NCBI GenBank assembly: GCA_024036415.1
Contig: JAMWET010000926.1
Coordinates: 62,001-126,000, forward strand
Length of the DNA: 64,000 nucleotides
DNA from: Prochilodus magdalenae
Lineage: Eukaryota; Chordata; Actinopteri; Characiformes; Prochilodontidae
Direction of reading: 5' to 3'
The notes beneath the pieces are model-generated. The model saw only the letters and a list, made by a program, of their open reading frames with translations. It did not search any database and was not told the origin of the DNA. The position numbers and the translations under genes were made by a program. Of this stretch, positions 1 through 11,744 are shown one piece after another. Each line of letters begins with the position of its first letter. Position 1 is the first letter of the stretch.

Positions 1-764
1 CTGAATTGAAGGGATAAAATATTTGTTGTATAGAAAATATGTTGCTAAAGCAGACTAAGAAAGTTTTTACAATGACTATTTCTTTTGGTTTGAAAATCAA
101 GGTAGAGAACGAAATCAGTGTAAGATTAGCTGTGTCCCGTTGCGCATTTCCTGTCTACCTGCACAAAGATGAATCTGAATTCTTTAAGGCCTACAATGTA
201 AGCAATGTGATTAATTTAAATATAAGTTAAACAGTGTATACATCATGAAGTTAGTAAATGTATATGTGTTCTCCAGAAAACACTTAAATGTATCTGATAA
301 TTCTGTTAAGATTCATGACTTAAAACTATTTATAACATTCCTTATGCAACTCTCCTCATAACTGCATTGCTTGTATGTTGCAGAAGGTAGAGGAGCCAGA
401 TATCATAGACACTCCTGTTACTCCTTCAGCCCTGAGATCATCCTTGTTGTTCTTGAGGGGGAAATTGTTCAATTTAATTAAATTCAATTTAACTTTGTCA
501 TTATATTAATACAACGAAACACAGTCAGGCTCCTTTTCCAGTGCACTATAAGGTATATATTTATATACAAAAACAATGTGCGTAAACAGTACGGTAGTTG
601 AGAGTGATCTTCCCGGGTTGCCTAATGGATTTGTGGTGTTTGGCTTGATCTATTCTTTTAATTTAGAATATGCAAAGAAACTTATCCACAAATTCACCTT
701 TATTCAGAAAATACTGACATGTCTGGACGATGGTAATCCAATGAAACCATGCCTTCTGAGTTAA
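1..764 (+). pseudogene. 3' exons of a fish-expanded uncharacterised gene family (broken)
   Basis: Three coding blocks lie in order. The first ends at a donor (197|GTAAGC) and includes VYLHKDESEFFKAYN. The second starts after an acceptor (ttgcag|, from 384) with KVEEPDIIDTP, and a one-base frame change leads to ILVVLEGEIV. The third runs to a stop at 764 and includes FGLIYSFNLEYAKKLI and FIQKILTCL. From memory this order matches the C-terminus of a large family of uncharacterised fish proteins that often carry an N-terminal PB1/CIDE-N-like domain, as does the gene at 52.4 kb. The frame change near 430 and the absence of a clear donor after the second block suggest decay. The 5' part of the gene lies outside the window. 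The function is unknown. Confidence 0.5.
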
Positions 765-2159
765 AAAAAAAATACTTCTTGAAACTCTGAACCAAGCAAC
801 AAGCTTGAATGCACATGTGTCTAAAATGATTCATACATGTACACTGACAAACCACTATAGTAAAGGTACCTCCTTGTATCTACGCTTTGTCAATTTCATC
901 AATTGATCATATATGTTAACCTTTTAGTTCTACAGTTTCTTTGCATTTTTGTTAGCCTACTTTTACCGATATTTATTGATTAGGACTCCCATAAGATCAT
1001 CACAGAGAACAGAATGATTCTAACCCTGGTCGTGGCGTTAATGTGTCTTCTGCTGGTACATTTGGATCAAACCCAGTAGTAAAGCTAAGGAGTCTACTCC
1101 CTCTTAAATATATAAAATACAAGGAGGTGTTAATGTACTTCCATACTGATATAACAGTAACCTTAACGGCAATTGTGAATAATGAAACTGACCTGTGAAT
1201 GGGTATTGATTTAAAATTTCTTTGTTAGGATAAAGTTATTTTATTGGTGGGCTGTATTTTTTTTACCCTTGTGCTCTACTCACTTTTTTGCAAATATCAC
1301 AGTTCAAAAAATAATATGGTAAGCATTACATGTACATATATAAAGAGTTGACTGTTAAATCTACCAGCCAACATGTTCACCATGATGTTTACTATACTTG
1401 GTGTTTTACATTATATTATGATTTACTGCATTTGAATTTTGTAAAGAATATCTATATATATATATAAGTTGTATATAATAAAAATCATTTAAAAAAATTG
1501 TAACTGCCTACCTGGGCAGTGCTGTGTAGAACGTTTCGTTTTAGTTCATTTTAGTTCCTACCCCCTAAGGACTTTAAGGACTGAGGCGGAACTATATGTC
1601 CGCAAGGGTTTCCGGGGGGGACCCGTTATATGCACGGCTGGTATTGCACGTCGTTAAAAAAGGTTAAAATTAGGTGTTTTAAAGGTGTTTCACGCTTGTC
1701 TAGGAAGGCTACAAGAGAAGCCATACCCCACTGTGTATTTAATGCAGCCAATGAGGTTTGTGTTCTGTTTATTTATTTTACGTGAAGTTTATATTGCATT
1801 GCTGCTGCTAGTGCTAATATACATGTAGTTATAAGTTCATGTAAAGCCAACGGTTAAATGAAAGTGTTTTAGAACGAAGTTAAAGTAAACCCAGACAACA
1901 TTGACACTAAGATTAAAGGGTTTAATATTGGAGTAAATAAGACATTTATGCTCAGTTGTACATGTATTTGTTATTTTATTTTACAGTTCTCATGTTTAGG
2001 AATAAAACCCTAATCAGCGCATTTAAGAACCGTTGATCAGATGGACGAAAAATTATTTCTTTCAGAGTAGCTGTGCAAGTATAAACAATGCTTAGAGAGA
2101 GTGATCTTTTCTTTTTACATAAAATATATATGTATTGTGGCTGAGTGCTTACTATGGAA
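765..2159. other. AT-rich intergenic DNA, no gene seen
   Basis: No supportable coding exon on either strand. It holds short A/T runs and a short TA run near 1453-1465. Confidence 0.5.
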
Positions 2160-2189
2160 TTACAAAAAAAAAAAAAAAAAAAAAAAACC

Positions 2190-3435
2190 AAATTGTTCAA
2201 AAAGCACTGGACCCAGGCACTTGGTGACAAGTAAAGGACCTTTCCAAGGGGCTTGCAACTTTGGGCTCAGGCCTTTCTTCTTTGTACTGTCTTTTATGTA
2301 TACCAGATCTCCTACCTCGTATGACTGCTCCTTCACACAGAGAACGTGTTGTCTTTTCTGCTTGATCTGTGCAACTCGGAGGTGCTCCCTTGCCAACTCG
2401 TGTTTGTTCCAGTTTTTCTTCCAGGCTCTCCACAAACTCAGGGGGTGGTGCTCTGTTCGTCAAGGTGAGTCACTCGGAACAAGAGGTCTTGAGGCTGGTA
2501 CACTTCTCTGTCCAACATCATTCGATTTGGTGTAAACCCTGTGCAAGCATGTGGTGAACTTTGATAAGCTGCTGTTAGCAGTGGGAGGTACTCGTCCCAG
2601 TCTCATTGGTTTTTGCCCACATAACGTCTTATCATTTGAGTCCTGTTGAACTTCTCCACCTGCCTGTTTAAGGACTGGTGGTAAGGTGTGTTTTAAGTTT
2701 TTTTTACCTCTAGCAGGTGGCATACTTAAGAAAAGAGATCACTCTCAAAATCCTGCCTTGGTCAGTGTGAATTTCTAAGGGTGAGCCAAATCTTGCAACA
2801 AACTCGAACACCAGCTTCTGCACAGTAGTCTCTGCTGTCTGATATGGGATGGCAAATCAATCAATCAGTCAACATTTATTTATATAGCGCTTTTAACAAC
2901 AGATGTTGTCACAAAGCAGCTTTACAAAGGATCTTTACAAAGAATCTGGTTTTCGAGCCCCCAACGAGCAAGCCGAGGGCGACAGTGGCAAGGAAAAACT
3001 CCCTTAGTTAGGAAGGAAGAAACCTCAAGAGGAACCAAGACTCAAAGGGGGAACCCATCCTCCTCAGGTCAACACCAGATACAAGACATCACTAAATGCC
3101 TCAACCTAAAACGTGAAATGGTCAATTATTACCAGTATGTACTTATTGCTTGAAGTGGAGATGGGAAAGGGGCCTACAACATCCAGATGTAGTTGGTCCA
3201 TGGGTGCACCAGCCTGGTACATCTGTAGGGGAGCTCTTCCTGTTGGCCCTACAGCCTTGCTTGTTTGACACTGTGGACATTTTTGGATAAAAAGCCTGAT
3301 ATCCCCTCCCATTCCATACCACAGGAAGGGCTGTCGGGCTCGGTGTAGTGTTTTACCAACACCAAGGTGACCTGATAGAGCTGGGCTGTGACAAAAATCC
3401 ATCACCCCCCTTTTGAGGGACTTGGGCACAAGCAA
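2190..3435 (-). pseudogene. Integrase of the old Gypsy pol (broken, interrupted)
   Basis: The zinc-binding domain shows HLGVGKTLHRAR and CPQCQTSK (HHCC type), followed by LDVVGPFP with the first catalytic Asp of the core. The frame is interrupted by the repeat at 2853-3100. Beyond it are IHTDQGR (second catalytic Asp), heavily stopped sequence, then KKKGLSPKLQAPWKGPLLV, a GPY/F-type C-terminal module. Several stops and frame changes are present. Confidence 0.7.
2853..3100 (+). repeat. Interspersed fish repeat inserted in the Gypsy integrase
   Basis: Begins with AATCAATCAATC and contains ATTTATATAGCGCTTTTAAC, then GGCAAGGAAAAACTCCC and GAAGAAACCTCAAGAGGAAC. From memory this is a very common interspersed element in teleost genomes. 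The integrase frame is recognisable on both sides, so it is a secondary insertion. Confidence 0.7.
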
Positions 3436-3579
3436 GCGGAGCTGAGAATGTGACCCAATGTCACTCTCCCATCTGTAATAGAGGACTCCTTCACGTCACT
3501 CCACTTGGACCAGCACAGCCAGTACTTGCAACCTGCTCTCGTTCAGGTATTTCTTCCTCATCCATCCATTGGTGGACAA

Positions 3580-4990
3580 GCCCTAAACATTGATCTTGCC
3601 TCTGTTTATTTTCCAGCTCCTGCTTACTGTACTGGCACATCCAGTTAGCTTAGTGTTCGGTGGACTGGCCAGGTTTTTAGGGCCTAGGGATGAGCATGGG
3701 GAATTTTCTGATGCACAGGGGCTTGCTTGGGTCTCCTTGCCCTTTGTCACATGTCTAAAGGCAAGTAGTAACACATCATCCACATCCGTCTCAAATCTAG
3801 CCCATTGGTCTTGTAGCTTCCGGCAGTGTGAACATCCACCACAGGGCAGCGTTGATACATCTCTCCCAGCTTGGTAGCAGTCACACTGTGATTGGGCCAC
3901 CTTTCAGGACAATGCATTCGCATTACTATCTTGTAGTCCTGGGCGATGTGTCACTGCATTGAAATGACCCAAGTCTCCATCACTCGTGGCAAACACTGAC
4001 TGATACTTCAAGAGAAGTAGTAGGAGCTTATCCTCTTGCTCTTCACTAAGGCCACTACTAGCTGATGTGAATAGTTCTTGTAAATGGGTTAGAAGACCTA
4101 GAACATTGGTTTGCTTGCTGTGCCGGCAAACCTGTTGTAGGAGTCTCTCTTCACCATGATAGTTGCTTTGGTCAGGATCCTTTATAGTCTTCAGGTCACT
4201 TTGATCTTGGTTCTCAAGCTTGCGTAGGTCTTCGGGGTACAAATCTTATAAGGGAAGCGTTTCAATAAGAATTCCAACACAAGTATCTTTGACAAGATGT
4301 GTGCTAACAGCAGATATGTTGCATAGTCGTACAGGCACTTTTGGCTCCATGTTTACAAGAACACTTCCCGAGGAAACGGCATCTGCAAGGCCAACTGGTT
4401 CCAGGACTGCTGTTACATGAGGGTGTGGGTGCTCTACAAAGCCCCATGTATCACATTCACACTGTGGAGGAAGGGTCAGAGGTCTTATTAGTAGTACCCG
4501 AGTTATTGCATAACTTTCCCCAGGTCCACCTTTAATATAGCTGGGCACAGGCTCGCCCTCAACAAAGACTTAGGGTCCTCTTTGGACAGTCATGCTGGCT
4601 TTTATCCAATCCCAAGAGAAAAGGATCCTGTATAGGGGCTATATACACCGTCCAGTCCCACACTTTACTACCAATTTTTAGTGCCACATTATAGCCATCA
4701 AACACCCCCATTGTCTTTCTGCATTCCGAAACAGGCTCTCTTGCTCTCTGGTTGGCTTCCTCGGTTCAGCTGCTTATACACTTCTCTGGACATCACAGTG
4801 GCTTCGGCTCCTGTATCGACAATACACGTTAGAGCTAAGTGGTTCACCTGAATGGGAATTTGTAGACTTGGCCCTGGTGGCTATGCCAACCATAACTACA
4901 AATGGTTTAATAGGTCTGTTTTTGTTCTGGCTACATTTAGCATCGTGGCCATTCTGAATACCAGCCAAGCTCTGGCCTCCAAACCTGGCT
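3580..4990 (-). pseudogene. Protease and RT stub of the old Gypsy pol (broken)
   Basis: Around 4786-4830 a minus frame reads VDTGAEATVMS, the aspartic protease active site. The stretch 4548-4246 is the protease-RT spacer. The stretch 4242-3904 contains LLLKYQSVFATSDGDLGHF, typical of the start of the Gypsy reverse transcriptase. The palm domain with the YxDD motif is then missing, and the frame resumes in the RNase H-integrase spacer (about 3900-3580). The internal deletion makes the polyprotein non-functional. Confidence 0.7.
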
Positions 4991-4994
4991 GATT

Positions 4995-6234
4995 CTAGTT
5001 TTCTGACCGATTGGGGCTAGAAGACAGGAGACACTGCTTCTTAAAGTGGCCAGATTCCCCACACTGGAAGCACACACCTCTATTGCTGTTGGATGGGCTT
5101 GGTGATCGTGAAGTGTTCATGTGATTGGGCTCTCCTAGTTTACTGACAAAAGTTCTGCCCCGCTCCTGTTCCACTCTTGCCTCTGGACCTGAGGGTTTCT
5201 CCCTGGCCGATACTCTATGGAGCAATGAATCAACACTAGCTTGAAGCTTCTCAACGTTCTCTACCAGAAGCTTCAGCACATGTGGGCCGTTGTGGCAGCT
5301 GAGCAGGAAGCGCAGTAGACATTTTTGATTCACTATGCTCATCTGCCCAGGAAATACATCTGACTCTCCCCCTCAACTCTCCATCTCGGACCAGTTTTTG
5401 AGCCTCAGTGAGTGTGAGTGGGTCTTTGTTCATTTCTTTATAGGCGATACGCTGGTTGCAAAGGCCCCAAAGGAATGCGTCGGCTGCTAGTTGGTCCTGC
5501 AGCTGGAGGTCCACCCCTGGGTACGCTAAGGTGACCAACCAACGAATCTCCTCTGCAAACTCATCTGTAGGTTCCTTCTGTTGCCTTAACTCATTTAAAC
5601 GACGGCGTGCTGTGGTTGGTGGGTCTGTGTAGCCATACCTCTGTGCTAACTGTCCTGTTACAAGTGCATAATCTTCCCTGACATGTTCAGGTAGCGAGCA
5701 GACAAATCGAATAGCCGACCCTCACAGCCTCTTATGTAGCCTATCCACTTTTTCAGTGCTTGTCCAATTCTGTCTCTGGGCCATTCTTTCGAAAGGAATA
5801 AAGAAGATAGCCCAGCCATCCTTTCCTTAAAATGGTGCCAGGAACTTAGAGCTGGTACAGCATGTGGAGTAGTGCAGAGGAGCATGGTTGCCATGGGAGC
5901 TATTATTATTGTGTCTGTGCATATCTCTGTCATGGTCCGGGGACTGAGGGTTGTCACTGTTCCGAGATGTAGTTGAAATAGGCAAACCCCCACTTCACCT
6001 GGTAGTAGAACGTCTATGCAATGCTGCTTCTAAAGGCTCGTCCGAATTCCACCTCTTTGTCATGTTCGGGAAAAATGGATGCTGATCCTTGACAGCTGTC
6101 ATTACTGAGGACAACAGTTGCTGCAACTGTTTAGTCTGGTGCTCCAACAAAATCTGTAGCCAGGCTGGTGGTTGTTCTGAGCTGATAGCAGCAGAAGCTT
6201 CTGCTCCTGTGTGGTGAATTTCCTCATTTTCCAT
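4995..6234 (-). pseudogene. gag of the old Gypsy element (broken)
   Basis: The probable start is the methionine at 6234 (MENEEIHHTG). The frame breaks near 5995 and 5540 and resumes downstream. Near the C-terminus, around 5035-5080, is a CCHC zinc knuckle, CFQCGESGHFKKQC (C-X2-C-X4-H-X4-C), which binds RNA in retroelement Gag proteins. The reading ends at 4995, just before the protease block. Confidence 0.75.
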
Positions 6235-6498
6235 TTTTGGATTTCCCTTCTTTCTTTATTTATTTTTAATGTAATTTTTTAGCTCTTAATTCCTTATCAT
6301 CTCTTATTTTGACATCCAAAACTGTGGTTGAAGCGGATGTTTTGATCACGTGACGTCGTTCTTCCCGCGTGTTAGCACCGCTGCGGCTATGTGGCTAGCT
6401 AGTTAGCCTCGGGGTCGGCATGCGGGACCTTCCACTTCACTCAGTTAGCGTCCACTTGATTCAAACAGCCAACACAGTACACGAATGCGACACAACAT

Positions 6499-6517
6499 AA
6501 TCCCACTTCTGACACCA
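6499..6517 (-). promoter_or_regulatory. Primer-binding site, tRNA-Leu type
   Basis: The minus strand reads TGGTGTCAGAAGTGGGATT, complementary to the 3' end of a tRNA-Leu (CAG type) including CCA. It lies two bases inside the LTR end, the usual position for minus-strand DNA priming. Confidence 0.75.
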
Positions 6518-6519
6518 GT

Positions 6520-6902
6520 TGTCGTGTTTTCGGTTTGGGTTATCGCCGCACTTTACCGCTAGCATTAGCAACTCGCTAACTTGGACAGTGAGGGCTCACC
6601 TAGCCGCTGGACGTGCTGCTTGTCCGGCGGAGATGCTGGGGTTCTTCGACTGCGTGCGACAGTGGAGGTGTGGAATAAAGGCAGGGTAGGGTTCACTTTA
6701 AGCCTTTAGTCAGTACCTTCGAGAGCATTACAACAGTTTAGGACTGCCTAGCTTCAGCACCCGAACTCACTACGGTTAAATGCTAGGGCCATTCGGTCTC
6801 TCTACAAACTGTAACTGACTCAACATGTCCGACACCACCTATATATACCGGGTGCTGGATTCTGATTGGCTAACTGAACATCCCTCGCATACCGCCGTTA
6901 CA
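6520..6902 (-). repeat. 5' LTR of the old Gypsy element
   Basis: The minus-strand read starts TGTAACGGCGGT and ends GACA, two bases before the primer-binding site. A TATATATA box lies about 60 bp into the LTR (plus-strand 6839-6848). Length is about 383 bp. It directly abuts the tandem repeat starting at 6903, so the element appears to have inserted at that repeat's edge. Confidence 0.75.
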
Positions 6903-8130
6903 ATATTTTACTAGTAGTTATATCATCTGCCTAGCTAAGCCTCTCAACCCGACCACGAACAGATGATTAAAACTCGCCCTAGAAACTGTCATTAAATGCA
7001 TATCTTCAAGCAAATTTATATTTTCATGGCCTGAGAAATAGTTAGTAACTGTATTGTGATGTAGCAGCAATGCTACAAGAGCACGGCTCAATCATGTAAG
7101 CATTACAGTTAAGAAACACCAATGTAATCGAACAGCCATAATTCATGACAATATTGCTCTGACAAAAGAAGTTTGCCACGAACAGATGGCTAAAACTCGC
7201 CCTCGCAGCTTTCATTAAATTTGCTCAGGATAAAAGGGACGCAATCTAGAAGCAAACTTTAAAAAAATACCTAAAAACACAGACCATGTGCGCATGCGCC
7301 AGTGAGTGGAAAACTGGCAGAAATACAAAGCCTCACTATGGGTGGGTTTTTAGCATTAGGTTTATATAAGCCCAAGTCATGAAACAAGAGCATGGCGCAA
7401 TTATTTGAGCATTACAGTTCAGAAACACCAATGTGATCAAACACACACACATGGCAATAAGCCATGACAAAATCGCTCTGACAAAAGCAGTTTGGTTGTC
7501 AGACTGAAACCATATTTTACTAGTAGTTATATCCTCTATCTAGCTAAGCTCCTCCCAACCCTGCCACGAACAGATGCTAAAACTAGCTTTCGCTACTTTC
7601 ATTAAATGCATATCTTCCAGCAAACTAACATTTTCATTGTTTGAGAAATAGTTAATTACTGTAATATGATGTAGCAGCACTGCTTTGCTCAGGATAAAAG
7701 GGAAACAGTCTAGGAGCAAACTTCATAAAATACCTAAAAACACAGAAGGTGTACGCATGCGTGAGCGGGTGTGTTTTCCGCGTTAGGTTTTCAAGCCCAG
7801 ATCATGGAACAAGCACATGGCGCGATCCTGTGGGCATCACATTTCAGAAACACTACTGTAATGGAACAGCCATAAGCCATGAGAAAATCGCACTGACAAA
7901 AGAAGTTTTGTTGTCTCACTGAAACCATAATTTACTCGTAGCTATATCCTCTGTCTAGCTAAGCTCCTCCCACCATGGCCATGAACAAATGGCTAAAACT
8001 CCCCCTCGCCAATGTCATTAAAGGCATATCTTCAAGCAAACTATTATTTTCATGGCTTGATAAATAGTTAGTGACTGTAATGTGACGTTGTAGCAATGGT
8101 TGGCTCAGAAAAAAGTAAACAGTTTAGGAG
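6903..8130. repeat. Tandem repeat, unit about 416 bp, about three units
   Basis: Landmarks recur in order: TTTACTAGTAGTTATATC near 6908, 7515 and (diverged) 7931; CGAACAGATG; TTAAATGCATATCTTC; GCTCAGGATAAAAGGGA near 7225 and 7685. The second and third units are about 416 bp apart; the first interval contains a partial duplication. By eye the units are roughly 80-85% alike. A CpG-rich GCGCATGCGC-like stretch recurs near 7290 and 7752. No coding potential. Confidence 0.75.
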
Positions 8131-9017
8131 CAACACTGCAACAAACTTTTGCCAATGATTGCCATAATTGAATGTAAAAGCATTACAACACCACATTCAT
8201 TCTTAACAATAACAAGCTGTAGTTACAATTATTACAGTATATACCTGACAAGCTGCGTTGCCAATAAAGTACTGTAAAACCTTTCTTAGCTAACCATGAT
8301 GAAGATTAGAGGTGAATAGTGGATGTTAACATAACTGTATGAAATTGTTATATGTAGTCCTATAAATAATACTCTATACAACAGCTTATGTTCAGTTTTA
8401 AATCTTCAATATCAAAATAAAACATGTCACCACATGCATCATTTCCCATTTAATTTAATCAGAATACAGAATACTGATATTCATGTAAATTACTTGCCAG
8501 TACAGGCAGACTATGATAACAATTCAGAATCCTCTTAGTTCATGTAGTAGTCAAATTCTTTAAATACAATGACCCTTCACAGCATGTAGGCAACTCAAGT
8601 GAAGCATAGTGCAACAACTCAAGTGAAACAAGCTTGTTTCTGGCAATATACCTTTGAACAAACACAAAAAACTGCATCTGGCAGTGGATAAAGGCAGGTA
8701 ATAAACATTGCAACAAGCTAGATCTCCAGGAACAGGACTGATAATCACTGGTCTTGACCTTAGAAACAAGCTGTCATTTTCATGATCATCCGTACTGAAC
8801 AGTGTATCTACTGTATAACACTATCAGTATAAGGGCATACTGATATTATAGCAAATACTTGGCAGTAACAAGCCTTTAACAGTGCATATTCCAAAGACAT
8901 GTACAGACGAGGACTTTGGTATCAAAATTGAAATCAGAACTGGAGTGATACTTCTTCCAAAGCATGTGTGCTATTAAAACTTAAAATAAAGACTTTAGAA
9001 ACAAATTAAACTCAATA
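8131..9017. other. Intergenic, nothing recognised
   Basis: AT-rich sequence with no supportable exon, repeat or RNA gene on either strand. Confidence 0.4.
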
Positions 9018-10520
9018 TCATTGAACTACATTTTTAAACAATCTATGCAGGACATGAAAGACTTTCATATAGTAATTACAACTAAACAGCCAGTCAAAAT
9101 CCATTAATTTACAGAGAAGGCTCCGAACATTGGGATTCATGGAGTGCTTCTTCTTTTCCACAACCTTGCCAGTTTTTTTGCTGAAAATCTTCTCAGTGGA
9201 GATCTTGTAGCCTGGGACTGGGTTGATTCCTGCAAAGCACCAGGAAAATCACACAAAAAAGAAGAATGTGTTTATGCCATTTTTTATAAAATTTGTGCAA
9301 CAGTTACAATGCTCTAGACTCAAACCTACCCTGTCACCAGCATCCTGTGACCACTGATTAAGGACTAGAGGATGTGCTGCAGCAGATGAGCTATCATCTC
9401 TGACTTTACATCTTCATGCTGGACCAGCAAATATAAATGTCTAATAGAGTGGACAGTGAGTGGAAACGGTGTTTAATCACTCCAGCAGCACTGCTGTGTC
9501 TGATCCACTCACACCAGCTCAACACACACTAACACACCAATGAAATAGAAATCCTGTGAAACAAGTTAGTGTAATTAATGCCGTGACTGGTCATCGTTTA
9601 TCTATTATAACAATTATTTACCTTTGGATGTATTCAAGAGTGCATAAGGCCCTTTCTTGGTATTCCAGGTTGAAATTATAGAATGAGGCAAACAAAGCCA
9701 CCAGGCCCGCCACAAAGTTTGACCCTCTACACTAATCATTCATTTCACTAAAGTCAGGCCCTCACCTTAAATCAATAAACTTTAATGAATGTACATATAT
9801 AATTGCCAAATCAATCCCAATGTAAAAAACACAACACTACAATGGTGAACTACCTTGAACAATCAATCCTGGGGAGTCTGGTAAAAAATCTCTCCACAAT
9901 TGCCGGTGTACCTGTGGCCTAAAATACATGATACAAATAGACATCACTGACACAAGAGATTCACACTGAAATAAAAAAACATCATCACAGTTCTCGCAAT
10001 CTGACCCTGTAAGCTATTTTTATGTCTTAACAATGTAAATGTAAATCAACTGAACACTTACATGAACTCGTAAAATCAGTGTGTCAGATTTCTCTTTGAA
10101 GTGCACCATTAGCAGGACAACACATGGGTCAAGTGTGGTTGATCCAACGGCATCAAACCTTGACAGGATTAGTTTAACTTCTTTATTTGTTGGCTTTTAC
10201 TGGAAAAAGCTGCACAATCATCTTTCCTCTGTCCTCACTTGCTTTATTCCTTTTTTCAAGAATTTAGATATCTGTAAGTAGCTTTAAATGATGGTAAGCT
10301 CCTTCTGTATGATCAAATAAGTTTCTGCTTTCTGCTGTTGTTTTCAGAAGGCACAAAGTAATATTCCAGCTAGTACAGGAAGGTTAGAGCCTAAAACTCA
10401 CCATGAGCTCAGACACTGCCCGAACAAGGGGTCAGTGCTGATACCTAGAGAGATCAATACACAGACATATATAAAGCAAAAAGTGCACTACCTGGCAACC
10501 CCAGCCCAATGCTCAAACCT
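9018..10520 (-). CDS. Unrecognised candidate multi-exon gene (3' part)
   Basis: On the minus strand, short open blocks bounded by splice-like sites join with matching phases: about 10520-10494 (ending at a GTAGTG donor), 10437-10397 (GTGAGT donor), about 10158-10062 (GTAAGTG donor), 9911-9854 (acceptor cacag|, donor GTAGTT) and 9229-9018 (acceptor ttgcag|, stop TGA). The last two exons read VHRQLWRDFLPDSPG and then INPVPGYKISTEKIF followed by a lysine-rich stretch (KKTGKVVEKKKH). I do not recognise the protein. The junction into the 10158 block is weak. The 5' end would lie beyond the L2 fragment at 10.6 kb. It could be a chance chain or a decayed gene; transcript data would decide. Confidence 0.3.
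9370..9580 (-). repeat. Interspersed repeat family A, copy 1
   Basis: Contains CACTCCAGCAGCACTGCTGT and GTCTGATCCACTCACACCAG, the reverse complement of blocks at 12.6 kb and 33.7 kb. A common dispersed teleost repeat; class not determined. Confidence 0.65.
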
Positions 10521-10639
10521 ATAGAGAAGAAAGGTTATTATAAGTGCAACATAAGTACATACACATATAACTTACACATCTACTAGTGCTTACTCACTTA
10601 AGTGCATTACGAAGAGATGGGTCTTGCGTTTTAAGACCA

Positions 10640-11640
10640 CAAGAGACCCTGCTGTTCAGACAGCTAGTGAGAGTTCATTCCACCATCTGAGAGCCAGGAA
10701 AGAGAAGAGTCTGAACGCTTGTCTACCATGTGTCTCTGGGATGGTGGGTTGAGTCGAGCTCGAGGTACAGATCGACTCTTAACCATTGCCATAAGGTAAG
10801 GAGGCGCTGGTCCATTCTTGGCTTTGTAGGCAAGCATCAGAGTTTTAAATCTGATGCAGGCAGCAACAGAAAGCCAGTGAAGAGCAGTGGAGTGACGTGG
10901 GTGAACTTTGGAAGACTGAAGATGAATCGAGTTGCTGCGTTCTGGACTAGTTGCAAGGGCCTGATGGCCTGTAGAGGAAGACCAGCCAGAAGTGAATTGC
11001 AGTAGTCTAGCCTTGAAATTGAGACTGGACAAGCAACTGGGTGGCCTCCTGAAAGAGGAAGGTTCGTATCCTCTGGATATTGTAGAGGAGGAATCTGCAT
11101 GACTGAGTCATGTTCGCAATATGAGCTGAGAACGATAATTGGCCATCCAGAATCACTCCAAGGCTTCTTGCATCCTCAGTCAGGCTGATTAAGAAGTTCC
11201 TGAATGAGATGGTGAGGTCATGGTGAGGACCTTTAGTGCTGGGGATAAACAGCAGCTCAGTGTTGCTAGGACTGAGCTTAAGGTTGTGAGCTGTCATCCA
11301 TGAGCTGATGTCAGTCAGGCATGCTGAGATGCGGTTGCATACCTGTGTGTCAGATGATGGGAAGGAAAGCATGAGTTGGATATCATTAGCATAACAGTGA
11401 TAAGAAAAACCGTGAGGAGTAATTACTTTGCCAAGAGTGTAAAGAGAGAAGAGGACCAAACACTGAGCCTTGGGGGACACCAGTGGACTGGCGGTCCTCC
11501 AGGTAGGACTCAAACCACTTCCATTCAGTGCCAGTGATTCCAAGATCGTTGAGGACTGACAGAAGGATCTTGTGATTCACTGTGTAGAAGGCTGCAGATA
11601 AGTTGAGCATTATTCAGAACGAATTACAGTTTGGCTGATC
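10640..11640 (-). mobile_element. L2-type LINE fragment (reverse transcriptase C-terminal half)
   Basis: Several minus frames joined by shifts give an L2-clade reverse transcriptase: [28 protein letters not shown] (PQGS block), [13 protein letters not shown] (degenerate YADD box, second position changed), [15 protein letters not shown] and [15 protein letters not shown], then [15 protein letters not shown]. No endonuclease is present (5' truncated). The altered YADD box and frame breaks show it is inactive. Confidence 0.85.
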
Positions 11641-11744
11641 TTGCTGGCTGAAGTCTCTAAGTTACTGTAATTGTTTCAGTGAAAAGGGCTGGTTTGAAGC
11701 CGAACTGGTTGATGTCCTGAAGCTGGTTCTGGGAGACAAAGAAA

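Larger units (their letters stand above)
2160..6902 (-). mobile_element. Degenerate Ty3/Gypsy LTR retrotransposon
   Basis: Read on the minus strand, the order is LTR (6902-6520), tRNA-Leu-type primer-binding site (about 6517-6499), gag (6234 to about 4995), protease (about 4830), a reverse transcriptase stub (4245-3904) and integrase (about 3435-2190). The reverse transcriptase core and RNase H are missing between about 3904 and 3580. All reading frames are broken. No 3' LTR is visible: similarity stops at a run of about 24 A on the plus strand at 2163-2186. A separate interspersed repeat (2853-3100) interrupts the integrase. An old, dead insertion. Confidence 0.85.
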
